NCBI GenBank assembly: GCA_040954595.2
Contig: CM082588.2
Span: 10,292,001 to 10,356,000, forward strand
DNA: 64,000 nt
Source of the DNA: Balanoglossus misakiensis
Taxonomy: Eukaryota; Hemichordata
Direction of reading: 5' to 3'
This document shows, piece by piece, positions 9,584 to 20,530 of this stretch; position 1 is the first letter of the stretch; each line of letters starts with the position of its first letter. A program made the translations under genes and the position numbers. The notes below the pieces were generated by a model. That model had not been told where the DNA came from, searched no databases, and saw nothing but the letters and a program-made list of their open reading frames with translations.

Positions 9584-10305
9584 ATAAGTCTAAACAAGAC
9601 TCTCATGACTGTGACAGCAATTTAATTCCTAAATTGAACCATAGAGTCAAAAGTGCAGGCACGGAGTGTAATATCAATGACTTTTATACATTGATGGGCA
9701 TCACAGATCAGGCAGTGCACAAGTGTGATCGCTCTGTACAAACTGACATGGAGATTGATATTTCAAGAAGCCTGTCAATGTGCAACCCGGAGGTTTTGCG
9801 GGATGCTATTGTTAACCCTAGTAGTATTTCTGAACCAGTGCTTTCGATTGACGAGCCAGTAACATGTACCATTGCCAATGTTGCCTCTGAACACACAGGT
9901 TGTTTTGATACCTCTGTTAGCAGGGATAATGTTGACAAATACCTTTGTAAAACTCATACAGTTGATTTGATAGAACCTGATATTGAGACTGATCTTGACA
10001 AGCAAATCCCTATTGAATCACTAGCCCATACCGTCGGTGATACCACTGAATTTGCATGTGAGATTAGCGCTCATGGTTCATCTGACGGTATGATCAGTGA
10101 TGACCACGATGTCTTTGTTAGTGATATGTTTACTGTGGAAAATGTTCCAAATATGGGGCCTCCCAACCCCACCCTTGTTGATCACAGTGTTCCAGACACT
10201 TATCCACTGGGCAATGATATGCAGTATTCTGAGTTATCAGATACTCCCGTGGGCGGGGATGTCTGTCCCCCGTCGTCATGGCCACAAGCGTCACCCCCTG
10301 ATTTA
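8838..10305 (+). repeat. 734-bp tandem duplication across the gag/RT junction (copy C)
   Basis: Bases 8838-9571 recur at 9572-10305, with the same length and boundaries as in copy B. The duplication therefore predates the array or was spread with it. It puts gag and RT in different frames. Confidence 0.9.
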
Positions 10306-11973
10306 ACAGAAGTTATAACCGTTCATGACATAGTTGTTGAATCAGGTTTACCAAATTCTCAATTTTGCAGAATACCCGTTTCATCAAATCTTCAAATCCC
10401 AATTTGGCGAGCCGAATTGCAGCAATATGATGACAAAATCATCTGCGATTACCTACAATATGGTTGGCCCGTCTACTATACAGCCTCAGAATTGCCATAC
10501 TCTACAGTGAAAAACCACCCATCAGCTATAAATTACTCGGCGCATGTCGACAACTGGATCATTAACGAAGTCGCAGCCGGGGCTACAGCGGGTCCGTTCT
10601 TAACTAACCCCCTTGCCACACCACTCAGTACTTCCCCCATTCAGACTGTCGAAAAAAAAGATAGTGTTAATCGGCGTATAGTCTTTGATCTTAGTTCCCC
10701 AATCCACCATTCAGTAAATGACGGTATCCCCAAAGGGGAATATCTTGGGGAGAGTTTTCAGCTTCAATATCCTTCCATTGATGATTTCACTGCAATGATG
10801 ACCCGTAAGGGCAGGGGATGCCTCCTATTTAAGCGCGATTTAAGCAGAGCTTATCGGCAAATACCAGTCGATCCAGCGGACTACCATTTGCTGGGCTACA
10901 CGTGGCGTAATTTATTGTTCTTTGACCTTACATTGCCATTTGGCTTGCGAACCGCAGCGCTAGCCTGCCAGCGCACCACTAATGCGGTTTCTTATATCTA
11001 TTCCACGAAAGGGTATGACTGTGTTAATTACCTTGACGACTTCGGTGGTGCAGAGACCTCCAACAAAGCCCACAAGGCATTTGCGGAGCTAGGTGACACG
11101 CTGGATAGACTGGGTTTGCAAGAAGCCAAACACAAAGCGGTGCCCCCGTCATCAATCATGACTTTTCTTGGAATCCAGTTGAACTCCCTTACAATGACTA
11201 TGGAAGTTACTCCTGACCGGCTTAATGAAATAGAGCAAGAGCTGGGTGTATGGGTCACTAAAACAAAAGCAACTAAGCGCGAGCTGCAATCACTCATAGG
11301 CAAGCTTTCCTTTATTGCCAAATGTGTCAAGCCTGGTAGGCTATTCCTGGCGAGAATGCTAGATGTGTTGCGTACCGTCACCCGCAATCACTACCATATC
11401 TATCTAAACAGTGATTTCAAGGCAGATCTACGGTGGTGGATTAATTTCATTAGGGTTTATAATGGGGTGTCTCTCATTAAAGAGTCAGGTTGGTGCCCGC
11501 CAGATGAAATATTTTCTTCGGATGCATGCCCAAAAGGGGGAGGGGGGCTTTGCGACAACGAGTATTTCCACGTGGAGTTCCCTGACTTTGTAAAGGTTGG
11601 GGACCCTCACATTAATGCCCTCGAATTACTCACTATTACTATAGCGGCAAAAATTTGGGGTGATAGATGGTCTGGAAAGAAAATACAGGTCTCTTGCGAC
11701 AACCAGGCAACAGTTTGGGTCATTAATACCGGTAGAGCTAGGGATAAACTAATGCTGTCTTGCTTGAGGGAATTATGGCTGGTAGCAGCGATTCACGAGT
11801 TTGAGCTACGTGCTGTGCACATCGCAGGCACCGAGAACCGGCTGGCTGATGCGCTCAGTCGCTGGCATCTTGACCCAAGTTATGAGCAACTCTTCAAATC
11901 ATCTGTTAATATTTCTCAAATGACCGAGCACCCAGTCGCCGAGGATGACATTCGCTTTCTCAATGAGTGGTGA
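9634..11973 (+). CDS. Reverse transcriptase-RNase H polyprotein (copy C)
   Basis: This is a 779-residue open frame, identical or nearly so to the copy B protein. It has the RT boxes (RDLSRAYRQIPVDP, LPFGLRTA, NYLDDF) followed by RNase H with its acidic residues in SSDACP, ALELL, SCDNQA and ADALSRW. All RT and RNase H key residues are present, so the enzyme could be active. The open frame starts at a TTG at 9634, with the first ATG at 9694. Translation would have to use an internal start, a frameshift from Gag, or splicing. It overlaps the recombinase frame by seven bases. Confidence 0.9.
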   Translation: MNHRVKSAGTECNINDFYTLMGITDQAVHKCDRSVQTDMEIDISRSLSMCNPEVLRDAIVNPSSISEPVLSIDEPVTCTIANVASEHTGCFDTSVSRDNVDKYLCKTHTVDLIEPDIETDLDKQIPIESLAHTVGDTTEFACEISAHGSSDGMISDDHDVFVSDMFTVENVPNMGPPNPTLVDHSVPDTYPLGNDMQYSELSDTPVGGDVCPPSSWPQASPPDLTEVITVHDIVVESGLPNSQFCRIPVSSNLQIPIWRAELQQYDDKIICDYLQYGWPVYYTASELPYSTVKNHPSAINYSAHVDNWIINEVAAGATAGPFLTNPLATPLSTSPIQTVEKKDSVNRRIVFDLSSPIHHSVNDGIPKGEYLGESFQLQYPSIDDFTAMMTRKGRGCLLFKRDLSRAYRQIPVDPADYHLLGYTWRNLLFFDLTLPFGLRTAALACQRTTNAVSYIYSTKGYDCVNYLDDFGGAETSNKAHKAFAELGDTLDRLGLQEAKHKAVPPSSIMTFLGIQLNSLTMTMEVTPDRLNEIEQELGVWVTKTKATKRELQSLIGKLSFIAKCVKPGRLFLARMLDVLRTVTRNHYHIYLNSDFKADLRWWINFIRVYNGVSLIKESGWCPPDEIFSSDACPKGGGGLCDNEYFHVEFPDFVKVGDPHINALELLTITIAAKIWGDRWSGKKIQVSCDNQATVWVINTGRARDKLMLSCLRELWLVAAIHEFELRAVHIAGTENRLADALSRWHLDPSYEQLFKSSVNISQMTEHPVAEDDIRFLNEW

Positions 11974-12994
11974 CTGATTTTATTTTTATTTCAGATCACT
12001 GCCAAACTATCCAAGCCTTAGACGCTCAAATCGCTATCTCAATGAGGTCAGCATTAGCGGAAGGAACTCGTCGGAATTTGTCGTCACAGTTGAAGAGTTA
12101 CTTCCTGTTTTGTCAGTTTTTCAATTTTACTCCTGTTCCAGCATCTGTTCTTACAGTGTGTAGATTTATCCAGTTTCTTGCAAGATCAGTAACTGCTACT
12201 GGCACCATTCAGAATTATTTGTACGCAATTCGTACCTTGCATAGAATCCATGGCTTCACGCCATTGGCCGCTGATCAGTATGTTGTCAAATTACTTTTGA
12301 AATGTCTTTCCCGTAGCACTTTCCAGCCAGTGAGGCAGAAATTACCCATCACCCCCCCCCGTTGTTGCTACAGTTTTTCGGGCTTCTAGATGTGGCTGTT
12401 CCATTCGATGTTACTTTGTGGGCATGCCTTTTGATAGGGTTTTTCTCCTTTTTTCGCAAGTCAAATCTTGTTCCGAAGTCTGCAACCGACTTTGATCCGG
12501 CTAAATACCTCTGTAGGGGTAAAGTCATTTCCTCAGATTCTGGCCTTATAATCGGCGTGACTTGGTCAAAAACCATTCAGTTTCGCGAACGCTGTTTGAC
12601 TATTCCACTTGCCCACATTCCAGGTTCGGTGTTGTGCCCTTTACAGGCATACAATCACATGTGTGAGATCATCCCAGCCCCACCCTCTAGCCCAGCATTT
12701 GTTTTTCCCAAATGTGGCAAATTGGTCCCCTTGACCCATTCAGGGCTGGTGAAAAGTATCAAATGTTTAGTTCAGAGGGCAGGCTTTCCTGCTGACATGT
12801 ACTCAGGTCACAGCCTCCGTCGTGGGGGTGCAACCTTTGCATTCGAAAGTGGGGTCCCTGGGGAGCTTATCAAACTCCAAGGGGATTGGCAATCCAGCGC
12901 GTATCTCCGTTATCTTAACATTCCATTTCAGACTCGTTATCTGGTGTCCTTTCAAATGGGTCAGCATCTTAAAGACATCTCCGCGTCACACTGA
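11967..12994 (+). pseudogene. Tyrosine recombinase, frameshifted in a C-tract (copy C)
   Basis: The N-terminal part is open to 12389 and the catalytic part is open in another frame from 12362 to 12994. The break is a run of nine C at 12352-12360 where copy B has six C and an A, a net gain of two bases. All catalytic motifs (FFRKSNLVP, HSLRRGGAT, GDWQSS, YLRYL) remain, split over two frames. As read it is inactive. It shares the upstream acceptor-like tract, whose CAG ends at 11994. A base-calling error in the homopolymer is possible. Confidence 0.8.
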
Positions 12995-13038
12995 TTTTAC
13001 TGTGGCACTAGCAGAGAGGCGGACCGGGTTTGGCAGTG

Positions 13039-13146
13039 GTTGGGCCTGCAAGAGCCCCCAGTTCACGTAAATAAATAATGGCTCTTGCCTTCAGCTGCCA
13101 AACCTGTGTCCTTGGTTTGTGTGTTAGAGAGATCTCAAGTAATTTA
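13039..13146 (+). repeat. Split direct repeat B1
   Basis: This 3' segment of copy C is about 108 bp and carries an AATAAA-like poly-A signal near 13070. It recurs as B2 at 13457-13560 and runs directly into the junction palindrome. Confidence 0.8.
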
Positions 13147-13308
13147 GGTAACATTGCGATCAACGGCATAATGTTACCCAATTAAGCAACTCGAAAAGGG
13201 GCGCCCTCAACCTCAAACGAGCCTCAAAAATCCCATAATCCATCACTCACGACCACTTCAAGGGTTCTGAGCGTGTCCTGCAATGCTCGCTCTCTCTGCC
13301 TCAATTTC
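13147..13308 (+). repeat. Split direct repeat A2, with third junction palindrome
   Basis: It matches A1 (7488-7649) over 162 bp, including the GGTAACATT/AATGTTACC inverted arms at 13147-13178. Homology to A1 stops at 13308, short of the gag start. The next 148 bp (13309-13456) are unique in the window and contain no gene. Confidence 0.8.
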
Positions 13309-13456
13309 CCCACCCGCCCGCCCTCAACAAATAAGATGTGTATTTGCAGATTTACAGTGGTTCTCTGGTCAATACTGTACTTCACGATTGTAACCTTTAT
13401 CATCCATGTATTTTGCAATGGTCCTTTCATCATTGCGAGTTGTTATTCCCAGTTGT

Positions 13457-13560
13457 GTTGGGCCTGCAAGAGCACCCAGTTCACGTAAATAAATAATGGC
13501 TCTTGCCTTCAGCTGCCAAACCTGTGTCCTTGTTTTGTGTGTTAGAGAGATCTCAAATAA
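13457..13560 (+). repeat. Split direct repeat B2 (right terminus of the Ngaro array)
   Basis: It repeats B1 with a few substitutions. Homology ends at TAATT, just where the junction palindrome would begin, and the 78-bp satellite follows at once. This marks the right end of the inserted element to within a few bases. Confidence 0.8.
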
Positions 13561-16500
13561 TTGGGGAAAATCATTAAAAAATGACAAATTATCGACTTTG
13601 CAAAATCTCACAATTTCGTCGATTTTTGAAAAAAACCATTGGGGGAAAATCATCAAAAAATGACAAATTATCGACTTTGCAAAATCTCAACATTTCGTCG
13701 ATTTTTGAAAAAAATCATGGGTGAAAATCATCAAAAAATGACAAATTTTAGACTTTGCAAAATCTCAAAATTTCGTCGATTTTGAAAAAAATCATAGGTT
13801 CGTCGATTTAAAAAAAAAACATGGGTGAAAATCATCAAAAAATGACAAATTTTCGACTTTGCAAAATCTCACAATTTCGTCGATTTTTGAAAAAAATCAT
13901 GGGAGAAAATCATCAAAAAATGACAAATTTTCGACTTTGCAAAATCTCAACATTTCGTCGATTTTTGAAAAAAATCATAGGTGAAAATCATCAAAAAATG
14001 ACAAATTTTTGACTGCAAAATCTCAACATTTCGTCGATTTTTGAAAAAAATCATGGATGAAAATCATCAAAAAATGACAAATTTTCGACTTTGCAAAATC
14101 TCAACATTTCGTCGATTTTTGAAAAAAATCTTGGGTGAAAATCATCAAAAAATGACAAATTTTCGACTATGCAAAATCTCAACATTTCGTCGATTTTTGA
14201 AAAAAATCATGGGTGAAAATCATCAAAAAATGACAAATTTTCGACTTTGCAAAATCTCAAAATTTCGTCAATTTTTGAAAAAATCATGGGTGAAAATCAT
14301 CAAAAAATGACAAAATTTTCGACTTTGCAAAATCTCAAAATTTCGTCGATTTTGAAAAAAATCATAGGTTCGTCTTTTTTTTAAAAAAAAAACATGGATG
14401 AAAATCATCAAAAAATGACAAATTTTTGACTTTGCAAAATCTCACAATTTCGTCGATTTTTGAAAAAAATCATGGGTGAAAATCATCAAAAAATGACAAA
14501 TTTTCGACTTTGCAAATTCTCAAAATTTCGTCGATTTTAAAAAAAAACATGGGGGAAAATCATCAAAAAATGACAAATTATCGACTTTGCAAAATCTCAC
14601 AATTTCGTCGATTTTTGAAAAAAATCATGGGTGAAAATCATCAAAAAATGACAAATTTTCGACTTTGCAAAATCTCAACATTTCGTCGATTTTTGAAAAA
14701 AATCATGGGTGAAAATCATCAAAAAATGACAAATTTTCGACTTTGCAAAATCTCAAAATTTCGTCCATTTTTGAAAAAAAATCATGGGTAAAAATCATCA
14801 AAAAATGACAAATTTTCGTCTATGCAAAATCTCAAAATGTCGTCGGTTTTTGAAAAATAATATGGTTGAAAATCATCAAACAATGACAAAATTATCGACT
14901 TTGCAAAATCTCACAATTTCGTCGATTTTTGAAAAAAATCATGGGTGAAAATCATCAAAAAATGACAAATTTTCGACTTTGCAAAATCTCAAAATTTCGT
15001 CGATTTAAAAAAAAATCATAGGTTCGTCGATTTAAAAAAAAACATGGGTGAAAATCATCAAAAAATGACAAATTTTCGACTTTGCAAAATCTCACAATTT
15101 CGTCGATTTTTGAAAAAAATCATGGGAGAAAATCATCAAAAAATGACAAATTTTCGACTTTGCAAAATCTCAACATTTCGTCGATTTTTGAAAAAAATCA
15201 TTGGGGAAAATCATCAAAAAATGACAAATTTTCGACTTTGCAAAATCTCAAAATTTCGTCGATTTTGAAAAAAATCATAGGTTCGTCGTTTTTTTAAAAA
15301 AAAAAACATGGGTGAAAATCATCAAAAAATGACAAATTTTTGACTTTGCAAAATCTCACAATTTCGTCGATTTTTTAAAAAAATCATGGGTGAAAATCAT
15401 CAAAAAATGACAAATTTTCGACTTTGCAAAATCTCAAAATTTCGTAAATTTTTGAAAAAAAGTCATGGGTGAAAATCATCAAAAAATTACAAATTTTCGT
15501 CTTTGCAAAATCTCAAAATTTCGTCGATTTTTGAAAAAAAAAAATCATGGGTAAAAATCATCAAAAAATTACAAATTTTCGACTTTGCAAAATCTAAAAA
15601 TTTTGTCGATTTTTGAAAAAAATCATGGGTGAAAATCATCAAAAAATGACAAATTTTCGACTTTGCAAAATCTCAAAATTTCGTCGATTTTTGAAAAAAA
15701 AAACATGGGTGAAAATCATCAAAAAATGACAAATTTTCGACTTTGCAAAATCTCAAAATTTCGTCCATTTTTGAAAAAAAATCATGGGTAAAAATCATCA
15801 AAAAATGACAAATTTTCGTCTATGCAAAATCTCAAAATGTCGTCGGTTTTTGAAAAATAATATGGTTGAAAATCATCAAACAATGACAAAATTATCGACT
15901 TTGCAAAATCTCACAATTTCGTCGATTTTTGAAAAAAATCATGGGTGAAAATCATCAAAAAATGACAAATTTTCGACTTTGCAAAATCTCAAAATTTCGT
16001 CGATTTAAAAAAAAATCATAGGTTCGTCGATTTAAAAAAAAACATGGGTGAAAATCATAAAAAAATGACAAATTTTCGACTTTGCAAAATCTCACAATTT
16101 CGTCGATTTTTGAAAAAAATCATGGGAGAAAATCATCAAAAAATGACAAATTTTCGACTTTGCAAAATCTCAACATTTCGTCGATTTTTGAAAAAAATCA
16201 TTGGGGAAAATCATCAAAAAATGACAAATTTTCGACTTTGCAAAATCTCAAAATTTCGTCGATTTTGAAAAAAATCATAGGTTCGTCGTTTTTTTAAAAA
16301 AAAAAACATGGGTGAAAATCATCAAAAAATGACAAATTTTTGACTTTGCAAAATCTCACAATTTCGTCGATTTTTTAAAAAAATCATGGGTGAAAATCAT
16401 CAAAAAATGACAAATTTTCGACTTTGCAAAATCTCAAAATTTCGTCCATTTTAAAAAAAAAAAATGGGGGAAAATCATCAAAAAATGACAAATTTTCGAC

Positions 16501-17265
16501 TTTGCAAAATCTCAAAATTTCGTCGATTTTGAAAAAAACCATTGGGGGAAAATCATCAAATAATGACAAATTATCGACTTTGCAAAATCTCACAATTTCG
16601 TCGATTTTTGAAAAAAATCATGGGTGAAAATCATCAAAAAATTACAAATTTTCGACTTTGCAAAATCTCAACATTTCGTCGATTTTTGAAAAAAATCATG
16701 GGTGAAAATAATCAAAAAATGACAAATTTTCGACTTTGCAAAATCTCAAAATTTCGTCCATTTTAAAAAAAAAACATGGGGGAAAATCATCAAAAAATGA
16801 CAAATTTTCGACTTTGCAAATTCTCAAAATTTCGTCGATTTTGAAAAAAACCATTGGGGGAAAATCAACAAAAAATGACAAATTATCGACTTTGCAAAAT
16901 CTCACAATTTCGTCGATTTTTGAAAAAAATCATGGGTGAAAATCATCAAAAAATGACAAATTTTCGACTTTGCAAAATCTCAACATTTCGTCGATTTTTG
17001 AAAAAAATCATGGGTGAAAATCATCAAAAAATGACAAATTTTCGACTTTGCAAAATCTCAAAATTTCGTCCATTTTTGAAAAAAAATCATGGGTTAAAAT
17101 CATCAAAAAATGACAAATTTTCGTCTTTGCAAAATCTCAAAATTTCGTCCATTTTTAAAAAAAAAACATGGGTGAAAATCATCAAAAAATGACAAATTTT
17201 CGACTGCAAAATTTCAAAAATTTCGTCGGTTTTTGAAAAATAATATGGGTGAAAATCATCAAAAA
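13561..17265 (+). repeat. Satellite A, 78-bp monomers, left block
   Basis: This is an AT-rich tandem array with a 78-bp period. Each monomer contains AAAATCATC, AAAAAATGACAAATTTTCG, CTTTGCAAAATCTCA and TTTCGTCGATTTTTGAAAA. Because 78 is 26 codons, one frame stays open through several monomers, giving spurious peptides of the MGENHQKMTNFRLCKIS type. Variants include a short monomer with GACTGC in place of GACTTTGC, and a truncated one with ATAGGTTCGTCG. A block near 14750-15430 recurs 1000 bp later (15750-16430), and a 312-bp (four-monomer) step is seen at 16542/16854. The array stops abruptly at 17265, where the Helentron begins. Confidence 0.95.
14750..16430 (+). repeat. 1000-bp higher-order repeat within Satellite A
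   Basis: About 680 bp starting near 14750 are repeated 1000 bp downstream with the same monomer variants in the same order, including the GTCTATGC variant and the ATAGGTTCGTCG truncation. This is a segmental copy within the array. Confidence 0.75.
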
Positions 17266-17300
17266 TAGCGTCAAGGACACTGTGGTCCCATTTAAACAGT
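17266..17300 (-). other. Helentron 3' terminus
   Basis: On the minus strand this reads a CACTGT/ACAGTG stem around the subterminal inverted repeat AATGGGACC, then GTGTCCTTGACGC and the edge. The same terminal block, with one base difference in its first 23 bp, closes the non-autonomous element at 46011-46037. Confidence 0.75.
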
Positions 17301-17999
17301 GGAGTACGGAGATGAGGGGTGCCACAGTAGCAGAGGTAGGTAAGGCATCCAGTGTCTATTTTGCTGAATTGGGCAGCATACTGAAATTCAATGTTTAAGC
17401 ACGAAAGAAGGGAGCAGGCAGTGTACGTTTTCTGTAGTTTAATTATAAATCATGTAAAGTAATAAATATAACAATGGGAATGAGTTGTGTTGCATATAAA
17501 TTGTTTTAAAGAAATGAAATTGAATGACGCAATAAAAAATGTAATGGAAGCAGTAAAAAATGTCAAAGTAAATAAAGAGAACAGTAACAAGTATAAATTA
17601 TGTTGAATGGTACAAAATACTAAAGAAATGTTAAATATAAAATGTATCACTGAAGAACGTGTAAACTGAAATAAAAAAATCATTGGAAAAAATGTCTAAT
17701 TAAATGAAGCAGTCAAAAATTGTCTAACCTAGGGGAAAAAAACAGTGAAAAATGTCAAATCAAGTAGAGAAATGTGAATGTCACATAAAAAAAAGGCAAG
17801 AAAGAAAATGACAAACTGAACAAATAACTAAAAGCATGTGAAATAAAAAGAATGTGTCACTAAAAAATGTCTTCAAGTGTAATAAAAAAAGCAGGGAAGG
17901 AAATGTTATAATGAATGAATGGAGGGAGCGCTGGTAAAGTGTGTAATCGGGAAAGGGTTGTGGAATGGAGAGCAAATGAAGGCAGTACGTTGAAAAACA
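17301..17999. other. Helentron 3' non-coding region
   Basis: This is A-rich on the plus strand (T-rich in the sense of the element). I see no gene. It lies between the RPA-like stop codon and the 3' terminus and would be 3' untranslated or subterminal sequence. Confidence 0.6.
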
Positions 18000-20453
18000 C
18001 TAGTTTTTGAAAGTGGTGATGGTGTTGGCAGAGTTGGCCTTAAATTGGAGCTCGCGTCCATCGCAGATGTCGGTGACGGCGTCCTGCAGTTGTTTCTGGG
18101 TGGTGTTGACGGGGTTAATGGAGAATTTTCTGAGTAAATACTTGGTCTCCTTTGGGTAGATCTTGTATGTGTCAAGGTCATCACCGGTTTGTATTAAGAG
18201 GGAAAGTATTGTGCCTGGTCTGCAGGATGGGCTTTTATTCTTTCTGCAGAAACGACATCTGAAAGAAATGAGAAATAGGCAATGTTGAAGTTGGTGGAAT
18301 AAATATGTTGATTGCTGGCTGATGTGGAAAGGGTGTAACATGCAGTAATGTGGAAGAATATAAGTATTGAAGTAAAGTTGAATAAGGGATGTTACGGATG
18401 TCATGTGAATATTTAGTTGTAAGGAAGCCAATTGGATTGTTGGGATATAAGGAAGAGATGTTATTGAGTGGCTGTGCACTGGTAAATTTTTCCAGCGGAA
18501 TGGCTTATGTCTGAAAATGGGACATTGCATGAAAAAACTGCTATGTATAGCTCAGCTGGTGTCTGCACACAAGGTATTGAGGGGCTGGTGGTAAGTGCGG
18601 ATGAAGAGGAATTTTGGATTACCTGTTGCTGTCATTGAGAAATCCATTGCACCGAGGCGCATCTGCACATAAGAGAACTCTCTGTAGATTGGAGAGCCCT
18701 TGTAATGTCCCGGTTGTCCAGTTTGAGCTGTCATCGGAATCCGCCGATAAGGTGTCTGTAGTGTTTTGGTGTGATAGGGTTTCATGAGCCTGAAATAGAA
18801 TTAGGGAAAGATTAGATTACCTGCGTGTGTTTTTGATAAATGAAGCTGTGGTTCGTGTGTCTGGAAATGTAGATGCTGAATTGGATGTTTGAAGAACTGA
18901 ATAATGACAACAGCGGATAATATATGTTGTCTACTATTATGTTGAATAATGTAGCTCTGAGGAAGAAGCTTTGATTGCAAAACAAAGTACTGAACGCATT
19001 TGGAAAAGTGGAAACGAAAGTTTGGAATAGTATTGAAATGTTACTTGTGGATTCACTATATGTTGTCATGGGCAAAGAAAAAGAAATGTGAATATTGTAA
19101 TGAATTGTTTGAGCAGGGAATACAGGAAAAACAGTGGACAGTTTCAGTATAGTCAAGTTGTTTGTAGTGAACATAATACCTGAAAACGAAAGGGGTGGTA
19201 CCAGGACAATTTCCTGTTGGTATACACTGTATAGTGTATTGTATTGACTGATCAGTGAAGTACTTACCGATACTGATATTGTGGTGGATTGCCTGGATGT
19301 GAGGCGGTTGTTGAACGAGGCAGCTTTCTTCACATTGGTAATAGTTATAACATCACCAGTGGTGAGCTCACACTTCGTAAGATCTCCCCATACGGTTAGT
19401 TTGTACACCCCTGAGCTGTCTCCAAGTCCAATAGTTCTGCGTGGTAATTTGCCGTACCGGGTGTGGGTGGCTTTGGTGTTTTGAACCTAAAAGACAGAAG
19501 AAGTAATAAACAAATGGAAAACGGTAAAGAGTGTACCATGAGGTTTGTGAGATGAACGGTCGGGAAAAGGTGAGGTGGGGGTAGAAGTCAATAGGAAACG
19601 GACCTTTCTACCCTTCGAGGTCGATAGGGAACGGACCCCTCTCCTGTGCATCGAGGGATCTTCACGACGTGGAATAGCATTGCATACGCGGTTGTTCGGT
19701 GTACGGTACGTGACCAGCTGTGGTGAAGGTCGTGTAACGTCGGGAAAACGAAGACGGTCATTGTATATATGGGTAACAGAGGAGTGAATGAAGTCAATAA
19801 AGCGTAAGCGAAATGTTCGTGATCTTGTGGAAAACACGACTACGTCAATTAAAGTAACGTGTTGGTGTTGATTTGTGGCAGAGTTTATTCGTGACAATGG
19901 AAGTGGGCGGGTAATCCGATTACGTGAGATTGTTGTTGGCCGCGAAATATCTAGGGCGAAAATGGGTGAATTGTGAAATGAGTGAGCATTTTAAGTGTAA
20001 ACTTACCCTTACTACAGTTCCTGATATGTTGTGATAATTGGTGTTGTCGGCAATTGCTGCGGCCATAGTGACAACAGCAGCAGTGGGTGCTTGCTCTGTC
20101 ATGCGACAGCGAAGTCCGTGAGCCTCGGTTGCGACACTTTCAGGAATGTTGAGGTCCACCCTATTAACAGCCAAGGTGGAGCCTTGGTTGATGGAAATCC
20201 CGTTGGAACGCACGTAAATTTTCGGACCAAGAAATAGTGTACTTCCTTCATTTGCTCTCAATAAAGACAACGTGTCTTCTCTGGTTGACCAGATATACAG
20301 AGTGGTGGCAGCGGTGTGGTCTGCCACCACAGCCCGTTTAAATTTTTCGTTGGTCGAGGTATTTTCATAGTAGATTAGTTTAACTTGAGTGGTAACATCG
20401 TGGTAGGTGTTGGTCTCTTTCTGGCTTAATTCTTTTAGTGTTGATTTTGGCAT
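18000..20453 (-). CDS. RPA70-like single-stranded DNA-binding protein, four exons
   Basis: This is a replication protein A large-subunit homologue, expected to coat single-stranded DNA made during rolling-circle transposition. The exons I infer on the minus strand are 20453-20007, 19486-19268, 18789-18623 and 18258-18000. All junctions show GT...AG and the phases match (0, 0, 2). Exon 1 holds an OB-fold like DBD-A (FKRAVVADHTAATTLYIW, NQGSTLAVNRVDLNIPES). Exons 1-2 make a second OB-fold like DBD-B (RRTIGLGDSSG, LTVWGDL, GDVITITNVKKAASFNNR). Exons 3-4 have a zinc-ribbon-like C-x5-C-x9-C-x2-C and a C-terminal OB region. The ATG at 20453 directly follows an acceptor-like CAG, so an upstream exon may exist. 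From that ATG it gives about 363 residues, shorter than cellular RPA70. Confidence 0.75.
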
Positions 20454-20530
20454 CTGTACGGAAGAAACAAAGGTGAAATTATAAGACTGTGGTTTCACGA
20501 TCAGTGGTTGAATGTACATGATGGTGGAAA

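Larger units (their letters stand above)
7488..13560 (+). mobile_element. Ngaro/DIRS-like retrotransposon, copy C with split direct repeats
   Basis: This is the last unit of the array and the only one whose right end is visible. The order is A1 (7488-7649), gag, RT-RNase H, recombinase, B1 (13039-13146), A2 (13147-13308), a unique 148-bp stretch, then B2 (13457-13560). A1-ORFs-B1-A2-B2 is the split-direct-repeat layout known for Ngaro and related tyrosine-recombinase retrotransposons. Immediately after B2 the 78-bp satellite begins, so the array sits in, or at the edge of, that satellite. Gag and RT-RNase H are open and the recombinase is frameshifted. Confidence 0.9.

Noticed and set aside
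13561-17265. Regular short repeats that could be taken for a CRISPR array
   Set aside because: The repeats are contiguous 78-bp monomers without unique spacers, in a eukaryotic context with introns and retrotransposons.
19487-19897. Open frames on both strands between RPA-like exons 1 and 2
   Set aside because: They fall inside the intron defined by good GT-AG borders at 20006 and 19487 and show no domain.
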